Shown piece after piece: positions 29,285 to 39,029 of a stretch of DNA of 64,000 nt. The position numbers were made by a program, and so were the translations under genes. This DNA comes from Lachnospiraceae bacterium. Its GTDB lineage: Bacteria; Bacillota; Clostridia; Lachnospirales; Lachnospiraceae. Below the pieces are notes generated by a model. It ran no database searches. It was given only the letters and a program-made list of their open reading frames with translations, and was not told the origin of the DNA. Location of the stretch: assembly GCA_015057455.1 (NCBI GenBank), contig SVEH01000006.1, positions 62,001 through 126,000 of the forward strand. Direction: 5' to 3'. Position 1 is the stretch's first letter. Each line of letters begins with the position of its first letter.

Positions 29285-30457
29285 TTACATTAACCCTAAT
29301 GACATTTTCCAACAAAGAACTCTAACCACAGATTCATTAATTCTGTCTTCGCTAATTTCACCATTATTAACTGCATTCTTAATAGCTGTAATCTGTTCTT
29401 TATACTTAGATGTAATTACCATATCATTACCAGCAGTTATTGCCTTTACTGCAATCTCAGCTTCACTTAATTCTTCATCTATTCCTTCCATATCTAAATC
29501 ATCTGTAATAATAACATTATTATAGCCTAATTCTTCGCGAAGAATTTCGTGCATTTTCTCTGATAAAGATGCTGGATTCTCAGAATCTACAGATTTTATA
29601 ATATTATGGGCAATTAATATACATCCTGCCCCAGCCTTAATGCCTTCTCTAAAAGGCACAAAGTCTGTTTCCCTTAAATCATCTAAACTTCTATTATCAG
29701 TAGCCTCGCCAACATGAGTATCTACATTATTACCATAACCAGGGAAATGCTTTAAAACACTTCCTACTTGCAATGAATCCATCTGATATACCATTTGTTT
29801 TATATAAGATGCTGTCACATCACTATTCTGTCCAATAGTTCTTTCGTACATAAACGCATCTTCCTCTGTAGCTATATCACAAACCGGTGCAAAGTTTACA
29901 TTAACACCAATGGACTTAAGCAATTCACACTTCTCCTTAGTATCCTTTTCAATAGCATCTAATCCACCTTCATTATACAACTGCATAGGTGACCAAAACT
30001 TTTCTGCTCTAAAATTATCAAATCTACTAATTCTAGTAACTGTGCCACCTTCTTCATCAACACCAATTAACATAGGAATCTTAGAATTTTCTTGATAACC
30101 TTTTATTTTATCTGCCATACTTTCTTTTGTCTGCCCCTCAAAATCTCTTGCAAATAAAATATATGCACCTAAATTGTACTCTCTTATAGTACTTTTGGCA
30201 TTATTCTCTGGACATCTTGCAAAAAACAATTGTCCTATCTTCTGTGGTAAAGTCATACCACTCATAATCTCTTTTGCTCTATCCTCATATTGATTGTTTT
30301 TATTCATCTCTTGTTCTATTACTTCACTATCTTCTTGTTCACTATTATTAGCGCGCTCTTTATCTACATCAAAAAAAGTATAATATCCAAATAATAATAT
30401 TATACATACAGCCCACATAATAATGGAAACAATGGTTATCTTTCTGTCTTTGTTCAT
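29285..30457 (-). CDS. Glycoside hydrolase family 3, NagZ-like
   Basis: From the ATG at 30457 (GGAGG eight bases away) the product is 390 residues. A signal-anchor at the N-terminus places it outside the membrane. The family motifs are present: 'LIGVDEEGGTVTR', 'NVNFAPVCDI', 'KHFPGYGNNVDTHVG' and the nucleophile in 'ITDDLDMEGI'. NagZ-type enzymes remove terminal N-acetylglucosamine from wall fragments. The extracellular, single-domain form suits wall recycling. Clear family, substrate inferred. Confidence 0.92.
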   Translation of the reverse strand: MNKDRKITIVSIIMWAVCIILLFGYYTFFDVDKERANNSEQEDSEVIEQEMNKNNQYEDRAKEIMSGMTLPQKIGQLFFARCPENNAKSTIREYNLGAYILFARDFEGQTKESMADKIKGYQENSKIPMLIGVDEEGGTVTRISRFDNFRAEKFWSPMQLYNEGGLDAIEKDTKEKCELLKSIGVNVNFAPVCDIATEEDAFMYERTIGQNSDVTASYIKQMVYQMDSLQVGSVLKHFPGYGNNVDTHVGEATDNRSLDDLRETDFVPFREGIKAGAGCILIAHNIIKSVDSENPASLSEKMHEILREELGYNNVIITDDLDMEGIDEELSEAEIAVKAITAGNDMVITSKYKEQITAIKNAVNNGEISEDRINESVVRVLCWKMSLGLM

Positions 30458-30526
30458 ACCATCATCCTCCATTTTTTGATGTATATATTCTATACTATTT
30501 GGAAGTTTTTTACAAGTATAAATTAT

Positions 30527-30582
30527 AAAGAGACTAGAAAAAACATATAACCTTAGTTAAATATATTTTTACTAGTCTCTTT
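30527..30582 (-). terminator. Terminator of the ADP-ribosyltransferase-like gene
   Basis: AAAGAGACTAG and CTAGTCTCTTT form an 11-bp stem with a long AT-rich loop, past the stop at 30708. Confidence 0.6.
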
Positions 30583-30707
30583 TCAACTTACTAAATAATA
30601 TAATTATTTTCTATTTAATATCTCTATTTTAAAATATATACTTTTTACTTCCTTATCAAATATTTCATTTTCATATATATTTTAATATTCTAATACTATT
30701 TGTACAA

Positions 30708-32321
30708 TTAATCTTGAGATAAATTCGCTATAATTATGTATTTACCTTTACTATCATCATACTTTACAGATTCAACTGTAAGTTTTGTATTTGGTGGGAA
30801 TATAGCTTCACTTTCAATTATATTATGTGAAACATAATACTGAGAACCTGCTGGAACTTTTATTATAATTTCTACAGTTCTACCAAATATAATATTAGCT
30901 AATGGCATCATACTTGCAGACATAAAGCCTTTTTCAACCATTGTATATCCTACAATACTTTGTAAATTTGACTCTAACTGACTTATTTCACTATCTGAAT
31001 ATCCCTTAACCATTTCATCAGTTAGCATTTCTCCATCTAATGATTTAATTCCAAATACATTTGTCAAATAATCAGCTGAAACTTTTCGTAGCATTAAATA
31101 ATTATTTGTTGAACTAATTTTCTTACACATTGTAGTTAATGTATTTGTAGTTAATTTATCTTCCGCATCCAATGTATCAAATGCATCTGTTCTAAGAGCT
31201 TTATTAATTGTTAATGAGTTCCATGTGCTAATATAACCTTTTTGTACTCCATTAATTTTATGCTCATATGTAACACGCAACTCTTCTTTTGAATTTGCCT
31301 GTTTATGCTTCCATACTTGCTTTAAGAAGTCAAAACAATTCATGTAATCATATCCAGCTAAACTATCATGTGCAAATTGTGGTTCTACAGCTTTTATTAT
31401 CTGACTTGCCTCTACTGAAATTTCTTTTGGTTTTGTAAAGAAACCAAACTTGTTCTCTTCTAATTCTGTATTAGAATCCTCCTTGTAGCTAGTTCTCATA
31501 CTATATAAGTATGAATTATTTGGCAACGGCCCAACTGATAATTCATAACTACTACCATATAAATATGCATTATTATTATAAATTTCAGTTGCTTCAACAA
31601 CAGAATCTGCAATATTAAGTACACTATAATTATAATTTACATATGCAGGACATAAAGCATCTCCAATATTTAATGATTCTACTTGAATTTCCTCTAATAG
31701 ATTACCTTCTATATCTTTATCTACAATTCTACCTACAACAGAAACATTATTAGAAGCATCTACTGTTATAAGAATATTTGAAGCAAAATCTTCATCATTA
31801 ATAAACGCAGGTGTATAATAACTCTTTGAGCCATCTTCGCGAACATCTTCATTATACATTGCTAGTGGTTGTGTTCCATTTAACAACAACCAATTACCAT
31901 CAAACTCAGAGCTTGCCAAACCTGTTGTTTCATTATATGTACAATCTTCCTTATCACCAAGATACAATAATACCTCTGTATCAATTCCCATTGCCGGATC
32001 CATTGACATACACAATGCACTACTAACACCATCTATCATGCTAGCATCTTCTGAATTAACAGTATATGTTATACTACTTTCATCAGAAGCTAAAGAAAGA
32101 TCACTATTCTCATAATTCTCATAAATGTTTTGAACCACAGGATTCTCTACATCAATTAATTCTGAATTACAATAATAATAATCTTCATAATTAACTTGTA
32201 CCTGGCTATCTGTATTGGCATTATCCGCCTTGGCAAATATACCAATGCATAAAGCAACAGAACACAAAACAGCAACGACACATGCTACTAAGCCGACGTA
32301 CTTTTTATTCACTTTCCCCAT
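30708..32321 (-). CDS. Secreted protein with ADP-ribosyltransferase exoenzyme domain
   Basis: The 537-residue product has a signal peptide (about 8-31). Residues 32-300 show no family I recognise. From about 325 the layout is that of the R-S-E class of ADP-ribosylating exoenzymes (C2I/iota A/VIP2 and C3 relatives): 'ISTWNSLTINKALR', Arg412 in LMLRKVS, the STS-like motif GFMSAS (Ser468 and Ser470), the hydrophobic strand 'VEIIIKVPAGS' and the biglutamate ExE motif ESE (Glu503 and Glu505) before 'PPNTKLTVESV'. These would bind NAD and transfer ADP-ribose to a protein. No translocation component is next to it. Catalysis and target are inferred. Confidence 0.82.
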   Translation of the reverse strand: MGKVNKKYVGLVACVVAVLCSVALCIGIFAKADNANTDSQVQVNYEDYYYCNSELIDVENPVVQNIYENYENSDLSLASDESSITYTVNSEDASMIDGVSSALCMSMDPAMGIDTEVLLYLGDKEDCTYNETTGLASSEFDGNWLLLNGTQPLAMYNEDVREDGSKSYYTPAFINDEDFASNILITVDASNNVSVVGRIVDKDIEGNLLEEIQVESLNIGDALCPAYVNYNYSVLNIADSVVEATEIYNNNAYLYGSSYELSVGPLPNNSYLYSMRTSYKEDSNTELEENKFGFFTKPKEISVEASQIIKAVEPQFAHDSLAGYDYMNCFDFLKQVWKHKQANSKEELRVTYEHKINGVQKGYISTWNSLTINKALRTDAFDTLDAEDKLTTNTLTTMCKKISSTNNYLMLRKVSADYLTNVFGIKSLDGEMLTDEMVKGYSDSEISQLESNLQSIVGYTMVEKGFMSASMMPLANIIFGRTVEIIIKVPAGSQYYVSHNIIESEAIFPPNTKLTVESVKYDDSKGKYIIIANLSQD

Positions 32322-32350
32322 GTTATACCCCCTATAACTAACACATTGTT

Positions 32351-32359
32351 ATTATAACA
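32351..32359 (-). promoter_or_regulatory. Possible extended -10 of the ADP-ribosyltransferase-like gene
   Basis: Read leftward: TGTTATAAT, an extended -10 (TGnTATAAT) about 30 bases before the ATG at 32321. No good -35 is present. Confidence 0.45.
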
Positions 32360-32850
32360 TAATCTCCTATAACATCATTTTTAAAACTTTATACATTCAG
32401 ATATAACATGCACTTTAATAATAATTTCCCCTTTTTAAATTATTATTTTCATTCTCTTATACCTAAACATATGTCTGCATCCATATCCATAATAATATAT
32501 CCATACTAATATATCTATACTAATATATCTATACTAATATATCTATTATAGCTATACTATTATAGATATATCCATGCTACTATACAGATGCTTTAAATAC
32601 AATGTTACAAATAAATTATATAATAGTTAAATATATTACAACAATATACTTTATTCATTTTTTATAGATATTTATTAATCACATTTCTTTTTTTACATTT
32701 TATCTATTATTTTTTATTTACCGTTATGAATATATATGCACCCCCACCTACTTCTTTTCCGCATCTCCACTATAGCTCTATGTACATTTTTTAGCAGAAG
32801 CTTCTACCAATATATAGACTACTTACCATATAATTACAGCCTCGTAATAC
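32360..32850. other. AT-rich non-coding region
   Basis: About 500 bases with no supported gene on either strand. It contains the 14-bp tandem repeat at 32487-32542 and otherwise simple AT-rich sequence. Confidence 0.5.
32487..32542. repeat. Tandem repeat, 14-bp unit, four copies
   Basis: Units CTATACTAATATAT (two exact, one with CC start, one with further changes) are placed head to tail. Confidence 0.8.
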
Positions 32851-32854
32851 AAAA

Positions 32855-32903
32855 AGAGCTATAAAACCATATCTCCTTATGGAAATATTAGTTGTTACAG
32901 CTC
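32855..32903 (-). terminator. Terminator of the SEC-C gene
   Basis: Read leftward GAGCTGTAAC pairs with GTTTTATAGCTC (one G-U), followed by TTTTTG. It lies about 65 bases past the stop at 32971. Confidence 0.7.
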
Positions 32904-32970
32904 CTCTTAATCTACCTATATAATACAGTCCAATATTATAATTCAATCTACTATTATATATAACAATCCA

Positions 32971-33489
32971 CTATTTATTCATGCAACAGTGTTTATATTT
33001 CTTACCAGAACCACATGGGCATTTATCGTTACGACCAATCTTCTTTTCCTTAACAATAGTAGTTGATCTCTTTTGTTCTTTATATAATTCTTTTCTCTTC
33101 TCTTCTGTAAATATATCATTCCATTGCTCAAGATTATATAACCACTCAGCACTTGCTGCAACCATATTCTTATATAATAACTCTTTATCAAATGCAAGTG
33201 ATACTTCTGTATCTTTTGTCATCTCTTCTATTGGATTAGGCTTAACTAATGAATCATTAATTCCATCTAAGAAACCTACAAAATACTTTAATTCAAGCTC
33301 ATACTTATCAGCTAACTCTTCAACTGTTCCTTTTACTTCTTCATCTGGATTAGCTAATAATTGCTCGTAAACGCTCTTCTCCATATTAAAATAATTCATC
33401 CAAAACATCTGGCCGTTCTTGGAATTAATATCATATGCGTAAGCAAAATTTCTCCATTCTTCTAATAATGTTTTTTCTTTCTTCTCCAT
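32971..33489 (-). CDS. SEC-C motif protein
   Basis: The 172-residue product ends with the SEC-C zinc motif ([19 protein letters not shown]), as found at the C-terminus of SecA and of many small proteins. The N-terminal 150 residues are predicted helical and soluble, with no family recognised. Start at ATG 33489 with GGATGG at about nine bases; the upstream TTG is less likely. It may deliver or fold client proteins, or bind nucleic acid; unknown. Confidence 0.82.
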   Translation of the reverse strand: MEKKEKTLLEEWRNFAYAYDINSKNGQMFWMNYFNMEKSVYEQLLANPDEEVKGTVEELADKYELELKYFVGFLDGINDSLVKPNPIEEMTKDTEVSLAFDKELLYKNMVAASAEWLYNLEQWNDIFTEEKRKELYKEQKRSTTIVKEKKIGRNDKCPCGSGKKYKHCCMNK

Positions 33490-33558
33490 ATTATTCAACC
33501 ATCCTTTATGTTATATTAAATCTTACACTTCTGTGTATATATAGTTCATATTCACACA

Positions 33559-33594
33559 ATGAAATAGGCTCAGAAAACACTAAGCCTATTTCAT
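33559..33594 (-). terminator. Hairpin past the fibro-slime gene
   Basis: ATGAAATAGGCT and AGCCTATTTCAT form a perfect 12-bp stem, loop 12. No strong T tract follows, so termination is likely but not certain. Confidence 0.55.
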
Positions 33595-33647
33595 CAATAC
33601 AATTTTGTATTATAACAAACTACTACAATTATTTCAATCTTTTTTTA

Positions 33648-36035
33648 TTATTTTCTAGACTTGAAAGCTGCCAAAGATACACCTGACCCAAATGTAAGCA
33701 AAAGTGAAATTGCCATTATAATTGACCATGTCTTAATATCTGTTTCATCACCAGTTGCAACTGCATCATCATATTCATCATCTGTACCAGGAGTTACTTT
33801 AGTATCTTCTAGTTTTTCTGGCTCCTCAACTTTTGGAATCTCTTCTCCTGTAATATCTTCTACTTCTTTGTCTGTTAACTTCTCTGGTTCTTTTTCCTCT
33901 TTTTCAGATTTGTCACCAATTTCAAAGTCTACAACATTGGCAATTCTATTAATTGTTCCTGTTGCAACTACTTCTTTAGAATCATATGTAAATCCACTAG
34001 TTGTTTTAACACTACTAACTACATAATCTTCTGAAATTTCTGCTTTCACTGAAATCTGAGTATTAACTGGAACTCCTGATATAATAGCCTTTTGTCCTGG
34101 TTTTAACTTAATTATTCCATCTTTAGCTTCTTTATCCTTTGTTTCATCACCATCAACTACTTGATACTTACCATTATATTTCTTAGTTTCTGACTCTCCA
34201 CCAAATACTTTCTTATAAGTCACAACATATTTAATTTCTTTTTCTTTATAATCAGTAACTTTTTCTTTAAATTTATCACTTACATTTGAGAATAATGTAA
34301 ACTTACCAACTAATGGTTTATTCGTAAATACTGTATATAAAACAGGTACTTTATCATCGTCTTCATTCTTAAATAAGATAGTTTTATCTTCTCTTCTTGG
34401 GTCTTTTACTACTAAACCATCGCCTTTAGATATTTCATTTTGTGCATCGCTAAATTTCCATGATGTAGCATAATAATCTTCAAGTTTTCTTGTAGTTCCT
34501 TTTAAGCCATTTTGCTGAACAAGTAATACATTTTTAGCTGCAAATTCATTAGAGAATAGTACATTATCTCCTGCAACCATATCAATACTTGCCTTAGCAC
34601 CTTTAGTTTTATCTACAACATCATACAAGAATACATCTTTTTTAGCAACTTTCTTAGTTTCCTCTTCAAATGCTTTTCCTACGTTATCAATAGCAACCTT
34701 ATTCTCTACAGTTAATTTAGTAGGTTCTGGAAGATTAAACTTCATCTTCATATTTGATACATCCATTCCTCTTTCCATGTAGAATAATGTAAGAGTATGA
34801 GTTTCTCTTGTATCTTTAAGTTTTTGTTTCAAATCTTCACTAAATGCTGTTGTAAAATTATTATATACAGCTGGTACATCTATTAATCCCAACTCACGAT
34901 TTGTATATGTTGAAGTACCATATCCTGTCATAGTTCTTGTTGCCATACCAACAGCAGGATTTCTCACACCACTAACTACAGCTTTTCCAGTTGCAAAATT
35001 AATTGAACCACTTATCTTAGGATGTGCACCACCCATATCTAATGCTAATATTCCATCAATAAATACCCATACATCATCATCACCTGTAAATTCAAATATC
35101 ATATCTTTTCCGCCAATTTTACCATCACTTGTCATATTAAATGGCACTTCAATTTTAACACCATATCCAAAATTCAACTTATTACTATTACTATCTGCTG
35201 GTACATTATCCGGGAATAATCCACCTACTCCCAATCTATCTTTTACCTTTTCACCGTCTTCTACGCCTTTATAATCAAGTTGATTGCTTGAATTAAATCT
35301 AACTGTATCAGTTGCACTGTCAAACTCATAATAAGTTATACCATCTTTTTCTTCTTTTCTAAATGGAAATGCAACATTCTCCCTAACTGAACCTATTGTT
35401 AATTCAGAATCTTTAAACTTATTACCTGTCAAAACTTTTTTATCAAAATATGGCAAATAAGCAGTCTTTCCATTGTCAGGATTAGATTGTGTAATATAAC
35501 TATTTCCTGATGAATCATATGCCAGTTTAGCATCAACTAAACCTTGCATTGCATATGCACCAACTTGATTACTGTTGGCACCTATCCAATAATTAGAATT
35601 TTCATTGACACTATTATCATTCATCTTAAATATATTGGCATAATCACTGAAATCCTGTCCTTGACGTCCTTGATATAATGGATATTTAGCTGGACACTCA
35701 GCTTTGTTATTATATTTCATAACTTCCATTAATCTAGTGTTAAATTTACCAAATGTATTTTTCTTCCAATCATATGCATCTGTTATTTCTCCTGGTGTAG
35801 CTCCTGACCCAACTTGGGTGTCAGAATGATAATCAAAGAATGTAGACCTAGCAACAAACATATTCTCCCCGTTGTAAGTCACATTAGATAACCCTCTTTC
35901 TGCAACTGCTTGGCCACCATTTTTAATAATAGATGCAGATGATTTACTAGAATCATTAAGCATATATAATGACACTGCACTCATCGCCAATGCAATTACA
36001 AACATACCACCTAGAAACAGTTTCTTGTTTTTCAT
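33648..36035 (-). CDS. Fibro-slime domain surface protein with variant sorting signal
   Basis: GGGGGC eight bases before the ATG at 36035 fixes the start (795 residues). A signal peptide (about 1-23) is followed by a fibro-slime domain (to about 430) with the hallmark 'FTGDDDVWVFIDGILALDMGGAHP' and 'LFYMERGMDVSNMKMKFN'. Two or three beta-rich modules follow, then an acidic stretch (Glu, Asp, Lys and Pro rich). The C-terminus has VATGDET, a hydrophobic segment and a KSRK tail, the shape of a sortase signal without LPXTG. Likely a wall-attached adhesin. No sortase gene is seen in the window. Confidence 0.86.
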   Translation of the reverse strand: MKNKKLFLGGMFVIALAMSAVSLYMLNDSSKSSASIIKNGGQAVAERGLSNVTYNGENMFVARSTFFDYHSDTQVGSGATPGEITDAYDWKKNTFGKFNTRLMEVMKYNNKAECPAKYPLYQGRQGQDFSDYANIFKMNDNSVNENSNYWIGANSNQVGAYAMQGLVDAKLAYDSSGNSYITQSNPDNGKTAYLPYFDKKVLTGNKFKDSELTIGSVRENVAFPFRKEEKDGITYYEFDSATDTVRFNSSNQLDYKGVEDGEKVKDRLGVGGLFPDNVPADSNSNKLNFGYGVKIEVPFNMTSDGKIGGKDMIFEFTGDDDVWVFIDGILALDMGGAHPKISGSINFATGKAVVSGVRNPAVGMATRTMTGYGTSTYTNRELGLIDVPAVYNNFTTAFSEDLKQKLKDTRETHTLTLFYMERGMDVSNMKMKFNLPEPTKLTVENKVAIDNVGKAFEEETKKVAKKDVFLYDVVDKTKGAKASIDMVAGDNVLFSNEFAAKNVLLVQQNGLKGTTRKLEDYYATSWKFSDAQNEISKGDGLVVKDPRREDKTILFKNEDDDKVPVLYTVFTNKPLVGKFTLFSNVSDKFKEKVTDYKEKEIKYVVTYKKVFGGESETKKYNGKYQVVDGDETKDKEAKDGIIKLKPGQKAIISGVPVNTQISVKAEISEDYVVSSVKTTSGFTYDSKEVVATGTINRIANVVDFEIGDKSEKEEKEPEKLTDKEVEDITGEEIPKVEEPEKLEDTKVTPGTDDEYDDAVATGDETDIKTWSIIMAISLLLTFGSGVSLAAFKSRK

Positions 36036-36416
36036 TAAAATGCCCCCTCGCATATAGAAAATAAATTGATTTAGTTTATCTTTCTTAAAATAATTTTATC
36101 TTTATAACATCTACAATATGTGGTCATTTTAGCAATTATTTTTAGGTCATTTACATATCGTTACTATAATTGTAAATAAAAAACAGTCCTTTATACAATT
36201 TTACCATATTTCCCTATGATTTTTCAGTACTTTTACCTACATTTATTTATGAAATTTTTATTGCTTTTTATTTAGCACAGCTAATAAGTACAAAAAATTG
36301 CCATTTTATAATTTTGCGCTAATTAAAAAAATAAGATATTATATATACATAACAAACAAAGCTTACAAGTTTTATTCGATATAGATAAACAAAATCATAT
36401 ATACTATAGAAATTAA

Positions 36417-36461
36417 AAAACATTATTTTAAAATACCCCAATCCCTCCAAAATAATGTTTT
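36417..36461. repeat. Inverted repeat, 13-bp stem
   Basis: AAAACATTATTTT at 36417-36429 and its exact complement at 36449-36461 enclose a C-rich 19-base loop. It could be a second terminator or an operator. Confidence 0.5.
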
Positions 36462-36511
36462 CATATATAGTAAGGTGAATTAATATAAAATAATGATTTT
36501 GTTTAAAAAAT

Positions 36512-36545
36512 TAGAGTTTGAAGTTCTACCACACTTCAAACTCTA
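36512..36545 (-). terminator. Terminator of the PBP gene
   Basis: TAGAGTTTGAAG and CTTCAAACTCTA form a perfect 12-bp stem, with T runs on both flanks. About 130 bases past the PBP stop. Confidence 0.75.
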
Positions 36546-36674
36546 TTTTTTTGCCTTCTATTTATTCTGCTCTATTAATCTATACCATGTATATAATTTA
36601 TATAACGACGTACTTAATGTTTTATTATCCTGTTATTACTCCATTAAATTATAATCATTTATAACTTATCTCCA

Positions 36675-38861
36675 TTAAAACTTATCTCCATATATAGACT
36701 TAAGCATTCTTTTAGTTTTACTTACAACATACGCGCTTCCGCCCTTTGGTTCAACATCTTCTACCATTGTTACGATTAATATTGAATCTTCTGGCTTTGT
36801 ATCCGTTGTCAAAGCAACAAACCATCCTAATTCTGTACCATCCTCATCATCCTGAGAGTCCTTTATCTCGGCAGTACCAGTCTTACCTGCTATAGTCATT
36901 TTGTATGATCTAGTTCCTGTTCCTGTTCCTTTTTTTACAACACTTTCTAAACACTCTGTAATAGTCTTTGCCGTATTTTCTTTAAATACTTTTTCTTTCC
37001 AATACTTAGTCTCTCCGTTATACTCAAATGTTGGTTGAACCATATTACCTTTATTAAGAAAGGCTGAATATATTGAAGCCAAATGTAATGGGTTAATCAA
37101 TATCTGTCCTTGTCCATAACCAGAGTTAGCAAGCATTCCCTCTGATGTAAATGAATCTGTATTAGAATACTGTGATGCTGTAAAATTCATCTCAAAAGGA
37201 ATTTGCTCATTAAATCCAAGCTTATCTAAACCACTTTTCAGCTTAGAACCACCTATCTTAAGTGCAGCTTTTGCAAAGTACACATTATCTGAAATAGTTA
37301 TACCATTAATCAGATTCCCCACCTTACATTGATGTTGTGTTGTGATAAATAAATCTCCCCATGATGAATCCTTCTGCCATCTTTTAGGAGACGCACCAAA
37401 ATTCGTATCCTTTGTAAATGCTCCACAGTCAAGTCCAACAGCACCTGTAATTGGTTTAAATGTAGAACCCGGACAAAATGCTCTTGAAAATCTATTAAAT
37501 GTATCTGAAGCTTTACCTTGTAATACCGCATTGTTATTATATGCCGGTGTACTTACCAACGCTAAAATTTCTCCTGTATATGGATTAATTGCCACCGAGC
37601 AAGCATTCTCACTCTTTATCTCATTATACAAGGCTTTCTGCACATCAACATCTATTGTTGTTTGAAGTGATCCACCTTGCTTAGCTTCACTTTCCATAAT
37701 TTTCTTCTTTGGTGCACCACTAGAATCACATAAAGTAATAGTCTGTCCACCAACACCCTTTACTCTTGATTCAAATGCATATTCTAAACCTTTTTTACCA
37801 ACAATACTTGAATTACTATAACCAAGTTCTCCAGCTTCACGTTTCTCTTCTAATTCCGCATCTGTAATTCTAGCTATAAATCCAACCAAATGTGATGCAT
37901 ATATTCCATACGGATAAAATCTCTTATTATCCTTTAATGTTGCTAATTTCTTACCATTCCTGTCTAATATATCTCCTCTAAGAGCTGATGCATAAGAATT
38001 CTTAACTACATCCATTGGCATATACTCTGGATATATTACACTTGAATCCCATACAAGATGCCATTCCCCATCTTCCTTTATAAAATCTATAGTTTTATCA
38101 AAAGAAAACTCTCCACCATCAGTCTTTACCGTCATTGTACATTCAATTCTAGTGTTAGATGCTTCATACCTATCCGCAACATAGATATTCTTGCTAATTA
38201 ATTCCTCCTTAGGTGGAATTAGACATTGTTTAATATCAACCGTTGCATCCATCAATGCTATATTTTTATAAAAAGCTTGATTAACAAATGTAAAGCTATC
38301 CTCAGCACGTTTTTCCTTAGTTGCATTATTAATTAGCATGTACATCTTGCTATACTTAGCTTTAGGAATATAACTTACATATTCTGTTAAAGTTCTCTTA
38401 GATAACTCTTTGGCACTTTCTATTGCAGCCAACTTAGCTTTTTGAAATTCTTTTTCTTTTTCATTCTGATAGTAAAGTAATGTAGCCAAACCGCCTATTA
38501 AAACCAAAGCCAATGCAATACCTAATTGCACTGCTGTACGTTTCTTCTTCTTCGCTCTCTTTATCGCTTTAGCATCTATACTATTCTCATCTTTTTTAGC
38601 GTTCTTATCTTTGCTACCCTTACCTTTTTCAATTTTCTTATCTGTTTTAGTCTTACTTTTGCCATTCTTATCCATTGCAGTATTCTTATCTACTTTAACC
38701 TTTTTCTTATCACTATTCTTAGAAGCATTACTCTTATCGCCTTTTCCTTTTATATCTTTCTTCCCATGGTCGTCATCAGAAAACACTTCTAATCCCTCAA
38801 TGTCAAACATATCATCCTTTTGTTTAACTACATCCATATCTCTCTTTATTCTATCATCCAT
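36675..38861 (-). CDS. Class B penicillin-binding protein with MecA-type N-terminus
   Basis: The 728-residue product has a Lys/Asp-rich cytoplasmic tail of about 110 residues, one membrane segment (about 114-137), an NTF2-like MecA_N domain (about 140-270), a dimerisation domain and a transpeptidase domain. The transpeptidase motifs are complete: Ser466 in CPGSTFKPI, SDN in 'ITISDNVYF' and KTGT in 'IAGKTGTAEI'. It cross-links peptidoglycan at the outer membrane face. The MecA_N layout is shared with low-affinity PBPs such as PBP2a and PBP5fm; resistance cannot be deduced. Confidence 0.94.
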   Translation of the reverse strand: MDDRIKRDMDVVKQKDDMFDIEGLEVFSDDDHGKKDIKGKGDKSNASKNSDKKKVKVDKNTAMDKNGKSKTKTDKKIEKGKGSKDKNAKKDENSIDAKAIKRAKKKKRTAVQLGIALALVLIGGLATLLYYQNEKEKEFQKAKLAAIESAKELSKRTLTEYVSYIPKAKYSKMYMLINNATKEKRAEDSFTFVNQAFYKNIALMDATVDIKQCLIPPKEELISKNIYVADRYEASNTRIECTMTVKTDGGEFSFDKTIDFIKEDGEWHLVWDSSVIYPEYMPMDVVKNSYASALRGDILDRNGKKLATLKDNKRFYPYGIYASHLVGFIARITDAELEEKREAGELGYSNSSIVGKKGLEYAFESRVKGVGGQTITLCDSSGAPKKKIMESEAKQGGSLQTTIDVDVQKALYNEIKSENACSVAINPYTGEILALVSTPAYNNNAVLQGKASDTFNRFSRAFCPGSTFKPITGAVGLDCGAFTKDTNFGASPKRWQKDSSWGDLFITTQHQCKVGNLINGITISDNVYFAKAALKIGGSKLKSGLDKLGFNEQIPFEMNFTASQYSNTDSFTSEGMLANSGYGQGQILINPLHLASIYSAFLNKGNMVQPTFEYNGETKYWKEKVFKENTAKTITECLESVVKKGTGTGTRSYKMTIAGKTGTAEIKDSQDDEDGTELGWFVALTTDTKPEDSILIVTMVEDVEPKGGSAYVVSKTKRMLKSIYGDKF

Positions 38862-38905
38862 ATGCAGTCACCTAATTTCCATTTTCTTACAAAATTCTAT
38901 AATAA

Positions 38906-38934
38906 ATTATATTTGATTTACCTTCAGATATCAA
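38906..38934 (-). promoter_or_regulatory. Promoter of the PBP gene
   Basis: Read leftward: -35 TTGATA (38929-38934), 17 bases, -10 TATAAT (38906-38911), about 45 bases before the ATG. Confidence 0.8.
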
Positions 38935-38978
38935 GAATAATTTTTATGCTACGCACCAGCCAAGCTCAAATTTAATCA

Positions 38979-39003
38979 GGCCCTTGTCGTTCCGACAAGG
39001 GCC
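38979..39003 (-). terminator. GC-rich terminator of the NlpC/P60 gene
   Basis: GGCCCTTGTCG and CGACAAGGGCC form an 11-bp stem with a three-base loop, 27 bases past the stop. Confidence 0.75.
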
Positions 39004-39029
39004 CTATAAACATACAAATTATAGTTTAT

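Larger units (their letters stand above)
36036..36674. other. AT-rich region with two hairpins
   Basis: About 640 bases without a supported gene. It holds the upstream region of the fibro-slime gene, an inverted repeat at 36417-36461 (13-bp stem, 19-base loop) of unclear purpose, and the PBP terminator at 36512-36545. Confidence 0.5.

Noticed and set aside
32487..32542. Possible CRISPR-like array
   Set aside because: The 14-bp units are directly adjacent with no spacers and no cas genes are near.
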